DNA of 64,000 nt from Xanthoparmelia taractica (lineage: Eukaryota > Ascomycota > Lecanoromycetes > Lecanorales > Parmeliaceae): assembly GCA_033085395.1 (NCBI GenBank), contig JANQBS010000219.1, positions 1-64,000 of the forward strand. Reading direction: 5' to 3'. Made by a program: the position numbers and the translations under genes. The notes beneath the pieces were generated by a model. It was given only the letters and a program-made list of their open reading frames with translations, ran no database searches and was not told the origin of the DNA. Shown here in pieces: positions 11,202 through 23,100 of this stretch. How positions within the stretch are numbered: position 1 is the first letter of the stretch; each line of letters starts with the position of its first letter.

Positions 11202-12536
11202 GGGACCTAAGCCCGGGGGTCAGCTACGAGGTGAGTCGATGATGACAGTGCATGTTTTGTGAATACACCTTGACCATCTTGGAAGCCATGTTCATCTTTT
11301 ACCTTACCCGCGGACCGCTTCACCCTCCTCGGTAAAGTATGTTGAATTTTTATTGACAAGCGTCGATGATGTCTGTCTGGATCCCGGGGGCATCAAATCC
11401 AGTCAAGTCGATCTGGGAACTGACAGTCGAAAGCTGTCGTCTGCAACATCCCAACGGCAGAGAGGTTGCGCAGAGAGGTTGCTGAATGCATGCCGCTTGC
11501 TGCGCTGTGCGAGAGAGAGGGAGAGAGGGAGAGAGGGAGAGAGGGAGAGAGGGAGAGAGGGAGAGGGGGAGAGAGGGAGAGGGGGAGAGGGGGAGAGAAG
11601 GAGGGGTTAGATGAGGAAGAGGAGGGAGTTGGGTGGCGTAGGTGGTAGAGTTGGGTGGGTGGGGAGGCACCTCATTGTTTATTTATCCAACCGGGAATCG
11701 AGATACGCTGCGTATTGAATGAAGGGTGCAAGGGTCCTCGAAAGAGGACCGCAGGGCTCGTGTCGCATGTGAGGGAGGGGTAGGGTTTGTACAGATGCGA
11801 TTGCACTTGAGTAAATAGATAGATGGATGGGGTGCTTTGGTATAAGTGTGACAGACATTGTTGCATTCATTCTCTTATCTATCTATGCTTCAAATCAAAA
11901 ATCGAGGCAAAAAGGGGGATTTTCTGGCCGTTGAAGCGGACGGTAAATAAGATAGTTAAGTAAGGTATGTGTGGTCGTATGGTCGTATGGTCGTAAATAG
12001 TAAGATGGAATTATCTGAGTATGTATTAATAGAACGTCCACGTTACGTCAAGTGTAAACGTTGACGACATGTCCCATTCGTCGCCTTCGGGCACCTTTTT
12101 GCTGGATTGCTACCTTCTCCAAGATATCAATGGTCGGATGGATCCCCGGTCAGGACCTCGCGCTGCCAACGAACAGGCCGTAGGGACGGAACAGGCCGTA
12201 GGGACGGACCATCTCATCTCATCCATCAATCCAAAAGGGATAAGTAAGTATTCCGCAGCAAAGGAGACTTTTCGCTGCCGCTGCAGGAGTGGGCCTCTAA
12301 AGTCGCGCCGCAGAAGAAAGCCGAGCGGTTTGTTTGTTCAATGCAAATGCTCAAGTTGCGAAGACAAATTCCCGTGATGGGCTTCGTAATAGATTGGGGG
12401 ATTCGTGGCTCCGTAGGCTTCTCGCATAAAGGTTGCATCCAACATCGTGGCTGCTCTTTCCGTCCGTCACACATTTTCCCTCCTATCCTGAACGTTTCTT
12501 CTCTCTCGTACTCTGTGCTTCTTCCTGGAGTTTCCA
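11202..12536. other. intergenic with purine-rich and short tandem repeats
   Basis: This convergent interval separates the MFS gene from the GT34 gene. It contains a GAGAGGGA microsatellite, three copies of GGTCGTAT near 11971-11996, and a doubled GAACAGGCCGTAGGGACG unit near 12172-12207. No gene is supported. Confidence 0.6.
11511..11601 (+). repeat. GAGAGGGA microsatellite
   Basis: A purine-only tract of GAGAGGGA and GAGGGGGA units on the plus strand. It produces long spurious open frames of Arg/Glu/Gly repeats, which I do not treat as genes. Confidence 0.95.
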
Positions 12537-14098
12537 CTACCAGTCGTTTTTGGCTGATTGCTTCTTCACTGCCGCGGCTTCCTCTTCGGCTTGGGCTGCT
12601 TTCTTGACGGCCTCCACCGCTTCTTTCTTCGCGGCCATTTCTTCCTTCTTATCTGGCTTGTCCTCCGTCTTTCCAGACGCTGCTTGCTTCTCCGTAGGCT
12701 TGTCTTCTTTCTTGGCCGACTCGCCTTCCTTCTTCGCTTGCGCTTTTTGCTTTGCTTTGACCTCTGCGTTCTTCTTAATCTCCGCCTCCTTCAGAGCCTC
12801 TTCTGCCGGGTTCGAAAATGGTTTGGATGGCTTCCCCGGCTCCACCCCTACTTGAGCCAAAATATTCTCCACCTTCTTGATCGCCATCGAGACTTCGGTC
12901 GCGTTATCCCCATGCCGGGAGTAGGAGAGCCATAACTCGTTCGTCGCAGCCTCCAGTGCAGGTGAGACGTTCTCTGCACCATCGACGTCGTCCATGGTCT
13001 TCTTGGCCTTCTTCAACAGGGCCCAGTAATCATCCACCTCCTTGGGCAGCTTTGTCTTTTCGAGCTCCATCGCATACTGCTGTGGGTTGCTCTCCACGAT
13101 GTCCAACCATCTCCCCATCACCGTCCCCTTGCTCTCTTCCTGCCCACAACAGTCCACCCCGGCAAAGTGCAGCGTAAATGCATCGGTGTCATATGGTTTT
13201 CTGTTCAACCCGAATGAGTTCCACCAATTATGCGGTTGGTATATCACATGTTCCTCATATCCTCTTCTTTCCATCACCCACCGAAGCGCGCCCTGGTCGT
13301 AGTGCTGGAATTGGACGTCAGGCAGTAATTGGCGCAAAGCGAGGGTCTCGGACAACATTTGTACCGACCACTGGTGCACGCGGAAGATGGCCATACCGGC
13401 ATTGAAGCCGTTGAAGTCTTGGGTGGCGAGGAGGTGGATCTCATCGAATTCAGAGGGTGGCAGAAAGAGCGTCCAGGGAACAGCGGGGTTCAAGATTATT
13501 GTGTCTGCGTCAAACCACCTGTACCATACAAAGTTTCATTAGTCAAACCGTACCCCGAGGATTTGAAGGGGGGTTGCTAAACGTACACAATCCATTCTGC
13601 TCGCTTGCCGTACGGTTTGGCCATCTCCTCGATGATCAGGCCGAGAATGTAAGCGGGCTTATTGAAGAATCCGGCCTCGACAATATCATGTCGAAGTATA
13701 TGCGTAGGCACTCCCCATTGTTCCCCATGCTTGATATGTGTATCTATGCTTCTTTCGTAGATGGAGCTGAGTTTGTCTTCTTCGTATACCATGGTTGCCT
13801 GTCGCAACCTTGGACCCCCCCCATCTGGATCTTCAAGAAGGTCTCCAGATATCTGGTTCTCGGCAACCTCGGGCGCAGTGTCAACGGGTGATTTGGTAGC
13901 AGGTGGGCTAGGGTTGTCTTGGGTTTTTGCCGGTGGGGCGCCTTGTGGGATCTCGGTTGCGGTGGCATTGCTCGGTTGCCAATTGGTAAAAGAGAAGCTC
14001 GAGCGAGGAAGGGTGTATGGATGAAAGATGTAGAGGCTTCCGATGATAGTGAAGAGAAGGATGAGGGCTCGCAGAGGTGAATAAATTTGGCCGATCAT
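12537..14098 (-). CDS. GT34 family glycosyltransferase (Mnn10/Gma12-like) with lysine-rich tail
   Basis: Exons 14098-13587 and 13518-12537 give 497 residues. The N-terminus is a type II Golgi anchor (LRALILLFTIIGSLYIFH) followed by a low-complexity stem. The catalytic domain carries the metal-binding DxD as WFDADTIIL (about 172-180), then FNAGMAIFRVHQWS, FQHYDQGAL and HFAGVDCCGQ, matching the alpha-1,2-galactosyl/alpha-1,6-mannosyltransferase family GT34. Such enzymes elongate N-glycan outer chains in the Golgi lumen. The unusual part is the last 90 or so residues, almost entirely Lys, Ala, Glu and Gln (AKKEGESAKKEDKPTEKQ and similar), predicted helical. It follows the catalytic domain and would be lumenal. 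Splicing restores the DxD across the intron, which supports the model. Confidence 0.88.
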
Positions 14099-15539
14099 AG
14101 TGGTGGTCGAGGGCGCGACGAGCCAAGGGTACGCGGGGCTGAGGCGTGGTTGTGGCTAACCGTGGACTACTTTAGGCTGTTAGGCAAAAAGGAGGAAGTC
14201 TTGCGAGTAAAATGGTTCGAAAAAGAGTGAGATGAATTGGAACGGATGTATAGTTTAACAGGGGGAGGATTTGGCATAGGCATAGTGGTCTCGCCCTGTT
14301 GTCCTTTTTCGACGTGCGAGTACCAAAGTAGCTAAGGTAAGGAGTCGCAGCCTGGGAGATTTCATGCGAAAATCGCCGAGCAGGCTAAGGCATTGTATTT
14401 TTACATCTGTTCTAGCGCACCCGATTGGCTTGGCATCCAAATACGCGTATCTCGTACCGAAGTACCTTACGCAACGTTATTTAAGGCGCAGATTCCCTCT
14501 TATAGTTTATACATGAGAGCTAAGAGGGTTGATTTGCACTCCGATCCTTGAGCGACTAGGAAGAAGCTCGTCATTGCTTTTATGTGACTCCACGGATTTG
14601 CGCCGATGATGGACATATTCTATGCGCAGAATTCTTTCATTGGGCCACTCGTTGCCCATTCGCCGAAGCCGACTGGCGAAGCTAAGGTAGAAGTAGACGT
14701 AGAAGGGTTTCACCCCCACCCGATCAAGCCTCTTAACCGATCGGCTAGTCCTAATCTGACCCTAGCATGAACGTGTTAGGTTTAGATCAAGACTAGATGA
14801 TCGGCTGTGATCGGGTGGGGGGTGAAACCTTAGCTGATCGCCGACCTTTCTAGGTCAGCCCTACTCCTAATCAAAGTACAAGTTAGGATCCAAACATCGC
14901 TTTAAACAAGCAGAACGTTATTCGATCCAAGCAGTTCTCTAGGAGAGCAGTAGCAGTACAGAGTCTTTACAGACTACCCAGTATGTGTGTCAGTAATTGC
15001 CATCGCAATCTTTTCATGTCGAACTGAAAGTCCGATCCTAACACCTGTCAGCGTACCTTATTTCCTAGATGCCGGACAGGTTTGCGCATATTGACTAGAA
15101 TTAACTACAGTCTACAGCTGCGTAAGCTGAGGCTGCTTACTTGCACCAGCCGACCCACGGTTTATCCAGCGGGAGCATCGCCGCTCGGAGTTCGAGTCAG
15201 TGACTGCGCCAGTCGGGAAATGTATCGACGCGCCTTTGGACATGTAGATCCTGCGGCTCAATGGTATAGAGCCATTCGTCAAGCCCACGTGGTTTGCTCG
15301 ATGCAGTTAACTATGCAAGACATCCCGTTGCGACAGATTATCTTAGTAATGCTGCAATTCGGAATATACTTAGGAAAGCGATCTGTTGCGACTAGGCGAC
15401 CCGTGGATTCTGCGTGAGCGGAAGATCAACCGTACGAAGCGCGTCCTATGGTTAGATCAAGGTTGTTTTCGAATGGGTCGGGTTTAGAATTTGTTAAAGA
15501 CTCCAGTCTCCCCAACGATCAATCAGAACCCTAGGCAAC
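14099..15539. other. divergent intergenic region containing a fold-back element
   Basis: About 1.4 kb between the divergently transcribed GT34 gene and the secreted-protein gene at 15540. Apart from the palindrome listed separately, I see no gene in it. Confidence 0.55.
14675..14842. mobile_element. long imperfect palindrome, fold-back or MITE-like element
   Basis: The left arm 14706-14726 (GGTTTCACCCCCACCCGATCA) recurs inverted at 14808-14829 with a single extra base. The sequence between is itself nearly self-complementary: 14737-14770 matches the complement of about 14772-14805, mostly with transition mismatches. A further matching stretch (GGCGAAGCTAAGG at the left, its complement at 14830-14842) extends the arms, with an 18-20 bp insertion in the left one. 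The structure can form one long hairpin. No transposase is encoded and no target-site duplication is certain, so a non-autonomous transposon is an inference. Confidence 0.6.
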
Positions 15540-16388
15540 ATGAAGCGGCCTGCAGCGGACGACATGCCAACAGCCGTACTATTCTTCCTGTGCAGCTTCT
15601 CTTTTATCGCGAGCACCGTCGCCCTGACCATTCCGACGACTCCTTCTCTCGTGTCCGTGAATACATCCAATATCTTGCCTTTCTTATTCCCATCACTCAA
15701 CGCCACCTCCCTGGACGCCGGTCACTTCGACCCTTCTTGCACCCCTGAAGATGATGATGAAACATGGTACAACGAGCATGTACTAACCAAATGGCGATAC
15801 GGCGAGACCTGCTATGAAGCCCTGATATTATTCGACAAAGAACATCGCAGATACGGCGAGGAGCAGTTCGAATTCGTCGCGCCGGGCACGCAAGCCTCGA
15901 GTCAGCTGAGGACGATGCAAACACCGCGACGGTATACAGTCGGTATGCAACCTTTGCGGCCGTTGTCAGATGCGTCGTGAGTTTGCTGACAAGAGCAAAT
16001 GAAAAACCAGGAGGCTCGGGAGCAAACCCTAATCCGTCGTGCACGATCGTCGTTGCCATGCTCAACTTTGCCTCCCCGGGCCAGTTGCCGGAGCAGCCAC
16101 CGGGCCCGTTTCTGCCTGCGGGTGTGGCTTCGTTTGATGGTCTGGTCGATGCCGCGGGCGAAGTTTTTATGGGATGCGTGCGAAAGCGGGGTGTTGGTTT
16201 ATTGCCCGATCTCCGCTTTGGGTGGGTGCGGGCTGGTGAGTCCTCGCTTTGGACTGTGGTCATGAGATTTCGTGATGCTCTCGCTAACTGACGCTCGGGG
16301 AATAGGGATTGGAGGTAACATAGCTGTTTTGTTCACGGGCACCAAGTCGCAGATTGATCGGTCCATTCCTAGAGGCATTCATCCGTGA
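15540..16388 (+). CDS. predicted secreted protein of unknown function
   Basis: Three exons (15540-15942, 16011-16235, 16306-16388) encode 236 residues. After a short charged start comes a clear signal peptide (PTAVLFFLCSFSFIASTVA). The mature part has few cysteines (DPSCTPEDD, GETCYEALILF, NPSCTIVVAML, FMGCVRK), suggesting two disulfides, and the blocks FEFVAPGTQ, MQTPRRYTV and PGQLPEQPPGPFLPAGV. I recall similar uncharacterised secreted proteins in plant-associated Dothideomycetes but cannot name a family. Splice sites are canonical, with branch site GCTAAC in the last intron. It could be an effector-like or cell-wall protein. Function is unknown. Confidence 0.75.
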
Positions 16389-16892
16389 CTGGTAGCATCG
16401 AATTAAGAGGTGATAGTTTCCCGCTCAAAACGAGTGGATTTATTATCAGGGGCTGTAAAAGTTGGCGGTCTTTTTGTTTCAAAATCGGTTTTGGAAAGAG
16501 ACTGCGGCTTCGACAGTATCGCTGTAAAAGAATTTGGAATTGAGACAGCTCCTTCGGCGACAGAAGTGCTCATTGTCGTAGCAGGAAACCTTTGATGCTG
16601 AACTGACCAGGTACAGCATGACCACTAGAACGGATTGTTCTCTAAGTTCAAGGTCAGCCCCTGCCATCAAAGCGCTGCGCGAATTGCAAGGACAGAAATA
16701 TTAGATATCAGATTGTAACAATATACAGGCCTCAGCGCATTAAAATTGCATAACAGACAGCATGTTAATCCCGACTCCGCTCAGGGAGTACCTGCGCATC
16801 CCAAATTCGAAAGACTACCGCCTCACACTCCGGACGCTATGCATAAACAGAAAATTGACAAGCTTCCTCACAAGACGTTCTCCAATTGACTA

Positions 16893-17780
16893 CTACACCG
16901 TGATCAACAAAGCACTACTACTAATCCCCGGTCTCGATGTCGGCACCAGATTCTGCTTCCCCTTCAAGAAGCAGCTAGGCCCCTGGTTTTCGCCTCCGCC
17001 AATGTCAAAGCTCACGCCATAGCATGTCGAATTCGGATGTAGACTTGGGACTCGCTGATTGTAGCTTGCGCAAGCGGCAATGCAGTCTTCAAACGTGAAG
17101 GCGAGGAAACTCATGAAATCCGCGGATGCGTGTATATAGTCGGTGTCGCAGTGAATGTTGAAAGAATTTTTGCTTGTGGATGCGTCTAGAATGATTGTTG
17201 GGGGTGTGTAGGGCGAGGCCAAGCTGGAGCAGTCGCTTGTGGGGATGAAGGAGGCGGAGTTGGAGTTTTGGGTATTCGAGGTTTGGCATGTAGTAATTGC
17301 ATTGCTCGTCGAGTTGTCCGTGCCAGTTGAGTTCCTGAGAGATGAGTTTGCCGCATTGAGCGTCGCGTTGAGGTTTTGCAGTGTGGTCACGCTTTGGCTC
17401 AGCCGTTAGTTTTCGAAGGTGCTTGTATGAACCTGGAAGGCGGGGACGAACCATGCGTTGACGTGTTGCCCTCGTCTTAGAGCAATGCTACCGGCCACAC
17501 CAGCTGTAACAATAGCCAGCACGGAAACACAAGCGAATGACAAGCCCCAGCAGAATATGAACCTTGGATGCGGTCGGACTTTCCCTCCTTGGCCCAGATC
17601 TTTGGGGTTTGAAAGTTGTTGGGGTTGGACACATGATCCACTGATGCCTGCAGCGTACGAGTTTCGCGCATTGGATGGGCTTTCGTAGGAGATCTGCCCG
17701 TTGATATATTTGAAACCCTCACCTTCTCTCTGATGTGTTATCGGGACACCGCCGGAACGGCCGTCAACTTCGAGACTCAT
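16893..17780 (-). CDS. single-pass type II membrane protein with extracellular cysteine-bearing domain
   Basis: Exons 17780-17452 and 17397-16893 give about 277 residues. A hydrophilic cytosolic N-terminus of about 80 residues precedes one strong transmembrane helix (FCWGLSFACVSVLAIVTAGVAGSIAL). A Ser/Thr/Asn-rich stalk with many N-glycosylation sequons (NATL, NSSL, NSTG, NSTS) follows, and then a C-terminal domain with regularly placed cysteines (CDTDYIH, FEDCIAACASYN, STCYGVSF, SCFLKGK). The arrangement resembles PAN/WSC-type carbohydrate- or protein-binding ectodomains, but I cannot assign one. The intron donor is the weaker GTTCGT, and two acceptors one codon apart are possible, so the junction is uncertain by two residues. 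Confidence 0.72.
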
Positions 17781-20145
17781 ATCACAGCTAGCCTATGCCC
17801 TTGCTTGAAAAATGTGAAGGAAGAGAAGCACAGTCTATAAAACAGAAATGACACTGCACAAGATGAAGGCATTGTTCCGTTGGCGGCGGGGTTTTTAAGA
17901 CTGTGGTATGTGAACCGGGAAGAATGCTCTTTGCACTACGTGAAACTCATCGCATCCCTCACCACTAAAAACAGCATACTTCATTGGGGGCGAAACATCG
18001 AGGCGATTGAATGGACTGTTCTTGCAGCGAGTGCAATCGTTCTAAGCGAAACATGCCTTTCGCACAGATTCATCGATCTGCTTAGCCGAAAGCTTTCGCG
18101 TGACTTTGGTGTCAAACATCGTTGACAAATCATGTCGACGTGTCTGGTCATTATACTTAGACGCCAAGCAAGCTAGAACCGCACTTTGATACGACGTACC
18201 TATGAGTTGTGCGACTCTCTCTCTCGTTCGACTTATGTACCGTTTTTGCAGGAGATCTCGGAAGAAGCAGTTCTTTGACTAGCTCCATGTTGTTGCCCTG
18301 ATTGTGGCATTTGTATCCATCGTCGCTGCCATCTACGTCATCTCTCCAGGGCTCTATAATCCCTGGGTGTTGGACCTCATAGTCCGAGTATTTTTTATGG
18401 CTTCTTCCTAAGCGTCATGAGTACCCGTTTCAAGAAGATTATCACCACATGCTTCCTGTTATTGGACGGATCCGATTTGCATCTATTGGCTGGGAGCTCA
18501 TCATCAGGCAAGCTCGCGCGCTCTATACCAATCACAATTAGCGCCAAGAACAGAAGCTATAAGCAGGCTAGCGCTATCACGTACAGTGTGGACGAAGCGA
18601 ACTTGAACATGCGTCGTGATAGAAGTACATGTGGCACGGTCACCACCTCGGAGATTTAATTCTAATCTGATCATGCGATGCGATCTACGGTCGAGGTATT
18701 TTCAAACGGCTCTTGTCTCTAGATCCACGGCGAGAATAATGTAATACATTCGATGTGGGGGTCGGTATCAGGCGGCATTGCCCTACGCCCGCAATTTGAT
18801 AGGCCGGGGGGCGCATTTTCCTTTGGTTGGGCCGGATCAGACGTCCTGCGTACAATGCCTTCAAAGTCAGTTCGTTGCTCTTGAAGTGTCAGACAGCTTA
18901 CGTTTCTACCTGCTTGTGTCGCCTTTCTGGAAGCATAAAATAAATAAGTTACAGAAGGAAAGCGGTGATTGAGTTGGGGCACGGAATCCGGCAGCTAGAC
19001 CAAATTAGTTCTAGACCAAGTGGGGGTTTTACCAAGTGGGGGGGGCTTCCACTTCCCTAAGGTAAGCGCCCTCCATCGCTCCTTACCTTAGGTACCTTAT
19101 TATGTTTTGTCTCAACCCATCACGCGCGAAGACCATTGCCAGCAGCTGCACTCCATGGTTTCGAAGGTCATTTATATCTCTCATCTCACACGTGTGTGAG
19201 CTGTGGTAGCGATGGCGATAATGAAAGGCTCCCATCTCGCAGGCCATGTGTCCCGCCGGAGGAGGCGAAGCACACATGAAACAAGCTGACCACCGGAAAA
19301 GGCCTCTTCCAAGCGAAGAGCTGACCAATAGATTAGCATTAGCACAGGCCATACTGACGACTAGACTCGGGCTGAATGCAGGATCAACGTGCTTTTCTAG
19401 ACCTTGTCAATTCAGACCAACGACAAGCCAGGATGCTACTTGACATCTCCTCAGTCCCGACACATCAGATCTCATGGTCAATGCACCCCTCTTTCCCATA
19501 TCCATGCCATGGGTACGAGTGGGATCGTACATGCATAAATTTAGCGCCAAGTTGATCAATTATCCTATTGCGTGTTTGCACGGGATGTTTTTTTAGCACC
19601 AGGCTAGTGGACGCTCGTCTCAAGTCTGATCTTTCGTCATAGTGGTGTGGCTTATATGCATGCTTATTGGTATTCGTCTGGACAATGCAGTCGACGTAGC
19701 ATCTCGTCATGCAGCTACTCCTGACGCTGCACGTACTGCCAATGATATCTTGGACCAATTCACTCTATCATCCTACTGACTCGTTCTCACAATAGGACTT
19801 GACCTATAGAAAGATTCCCTGACAGTATTGGAGTTGGTTTATCTGCGCCGACCTTTCTCCAGAAATATGAAAGTCGTACGCCCCGAGTGATTTACCTCGG
19901 ATCTCGCGGAGCATTCCCTTTCTGCATTGTTTTCGTATCATGTGTTCTTGACATACTGGAACATGTCAGACGTTTTGCTGTTTTACGACCCGTTGTATGC
20001 ATGCATTAGTCGCCTCATAATTAGCACTAACAATCAGAAACCATCAGCATGGCTCTGCGTGGAGGTTACTAAGTCACCGCCGTTCATTTAAACCTCCCCA
20101 TGACCGGGAGTCAAGGCAGACCATTCCTAATCGAAGAGCCACAGT
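17781..20145. other. 2.4 kb gene-poor interval
   Basis: No gene is supported. A short hydrophobic stretch near 18283-18410 (VALIVAFVSIVAAIYVISPG) is bounded by stops and could be the remnant of a membrane-protein gene. Around 19015-19045 the motif ACCAAGTGGGGG is repeated directly, and near 19055-19095 CCTAAGGTAAG occurs as an inverted pair. Confidence 0.5.
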
Positions 20146-23100
20146 ATGACCACCATAACTCGAGAACAAGCACGCGAGATTGTGGACGACATTAGAGAGA
20201 ACGATGGCGGTATCAGTCCTGCTGATCGCGCCAAGACACCTGCAAGCGTACTCAGATCTCTTGACAGTGTACGAAAAAAGTTGGGGGCTGCTACCCAGAC
20301 GTAAGGTTCCTCCCCTGAATCACTCTGTTTCTCATGCTCACACCTCTCACAGTCTTGCTACCAACCTCTACTCGAAAGATACACGATTCGTATTCGAACT
20401 CATTCAAAATGCTGAAGACAACAATTACGAAGCCGCGCGTGACAATTCAGACAAGCCATTTTTAATATTCAGACTTTACCCAGAATCTATTGTCATCGAC
20501 TCGAATGAAGGTGGCTTCACGGAACCCAATGTCAGAGCCATATGCCGTACTGGCGAAAGTACGAAGAGTGGCTCTACAGGTTACATTGGGGAAAAGGGAA
20601 TCGGCTTCAAGTCTGTTTTCAAGGTTGCATCAAAAGTACACATCCAGTCCGAGCCATTTTCTTTCTTCTTTGAGCACACGCGCGGCGATGGTGGCTTAGG
20701 AATGGTGACGCCGACCTTCGAACACCATCATTCGATTCATTCCTCCAATATCCGCACTAGGATGACCTTGACACTCGCCAAGCCATCCGAAGCCGAGAAA
20801 GTCGCAGCGGAATTCGAAGGCTTACCAGAGACCTTACTTCTGTTCTTGACCAAGCTGCAAAAAATCACAATGTTGAAGGCGGCCGAGGAACCTCACGATG
20901 ATTCCGAGACTACGTATTCGAAGGAGGAGGACCTCGTGCAGCACCGAGCGACCTTGACAAAAACTTTGGTTGAAAATCGAGGCTGTCAAAGATCGAGACG
21001 GAGCACGGTCTCTACTTATCAGATCAAATCCAGACTCTTGACGAACCTTCCTAAACACCACGCCCGCCCTCACTCCAATCAGGCTGAAGTTAGACTAGCA
21101 TTTCCGCTAGATAAGCAGTCTATACCCATCATTTAACGGTAACATGTGTTTGCTTTCTTACCCATTCGTCAAGTTGGATTTACGGTATGATACCACTCCC
21201 TTAGCAAGAACAAGGACTTACCTTAAGCAGTTTCAAATCCAATGTGATTTTATTACCCAGGCCAGTCGAGAGGACATCGAACGATCAGAGCGAAATGAGG
21301 CCATCCTTAGCGGTGTTGCCAAGACATTCCGAGATGCAGTACTCGATTTTTGCGGCCATTCTACTCTCCAATTCCAGTGGATGCGATATTTGCCAGATCA
21401 CATGGTCTACGATCACTTCTGGGCACAAGTCGGTCCACAAATTGTGAGGCTTTTAAAAGAGACGCGAGTCTTGCGACCCTGGAGTGGAGGTCCCCTGAAA
21501 CGTCCAGACCAGCTCAAGCGAGTTCCATGTCACTTTCTAGATGAGGCGGGCGACCCACTCTTCAAAGATATGCCCGATGAAGTCTATCTTGCGTCCGAAT
21601 ACGAACTGAGTGACTCACCTACTGAAAATACTCGCAGTAAGCGAACTTAGCTTTTGGGATATCTCGACAAGGGTTCGCGCAGATCTCGATGGTCCTTCAA
21701 GATGGAAATCATCTACGACTAGCGACGACTGGGTTACGCGAAGCGCTTCTATGCTCATGTGGCCATATCACCATGGCTCCGATGCTCAGATCCTTTTATT
21801 GGAGTCGTTGCCTTTGGTTCCCCTACTAGACCGATCTTGGGTTTCGGTCACCTCGAAATCAATCTTCCATCCAGACAGCGAACGGGTCCCGGTCCTAACC
21901 GACCTTGGTTTACAACTCGTTGCACCTCAAGCACTCAAGAATTCCGCCCGAAAGTCTTTATTCAAAGAGTTTTGTCTGCAGCATTGCGTCCCCAAAGACG
22001 TGATCGCTTTGATTCTCAAGTACAACCGGTGTTACAATGTTCCGCTGCAAGATTCTGTCTCGCACCTTCGGTATCTGTATTGGCATATTTCTAAGGAGCA
22101 ACGTGATCTGCCGAAAACACTCTACCTCAAGGACCAACAATCACAATCGGTATACCGTGCCTTTGTCACATACGACAGGGAAATCGTGGACGATTTATAT
22201 TTCGAGACAGACGGCACTTATGATCCTAAGCAACTCTCAGCGCAGGTGTGATCGGGCAGCGAAATCATTCGTCCTGGTTTTCCTCTACATCTCATCAATC
22301 GAGCATATATAGAGGCGGTGCCATCCGACGTTCGTCGGTGCGATATGTCCTGGGAGAGCTGGCTCGCATGTTCGGCAGGTGTTCGACGTACACCTAGGCT
22401 TATCAAGCCGTCCGATACTACCGCTCTCTCCGAATTCTTTTCCTACATTCTAAAGTGGCACCCAGATAGATTGGAGGGAACATTGAAGACACACTGGGCC
22501 TCATACAAGGAGCTCATGAGCCCTCCTGTGATACTTGCGTTGGGGGAAGTTGCGGTTCCTTGCGATGGTGACATGGATAACGTACCTCTGCGGAATACCT
22601 ATCTGCCTTTGCCAAAGCTCATGAAAGCATGTCAGGAGGTCGAAGTCGAGCAAGGAATGCCATTTCTGAAGTTGCCTGTGGAGATCGATGGCGACGCCAA
22701 AAAGGACTGGAGATTTTTGAAGATATTCGAGGTTGGTCATCAAGCCAACACCAGATTCTACCTTGGCGTTCTTCACCACTTTGTGCAGACTCATCAGAGC
22801 CTTAGTGAAATGTCAAAAAAAGCCCTGCTAAGGATTTATGAGGTAGTCGAGACACACAGTAAGGCCGAGGATTATGAATCTATCAGGTCAGATTTTGTTG
22901 TTAGATTTTGCATTCCCTTATACTAACATCTTGTAGGAAATTCTTTGCTCACGGAAATGTCATCCATATTACAGCGAAAGAAGACCAAGATGCACTGTGG
23001 ACAAATTCCTGTGGTTGCGTCTGGAGAGCACCAGACTTCCTCCTCAGATGGCATTCGTTGTCGGACCTTGAAGGGTTTGGCGGAAATGAGAAACTCAGAC

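Noticed and set aside
11353..11670. several frames made of Arg/Glu/Gly or Ser/Pro/Leu repeats
   Set aside because: They are translations of the GAGAGGGA microsatellite.
15697..16263. 188-codon open frame on the minus strand
   Set aside because: It is antisense to the three-exon secreted-protein gene, whose signal peptide and splice phases are convincing, and it shows no domain.
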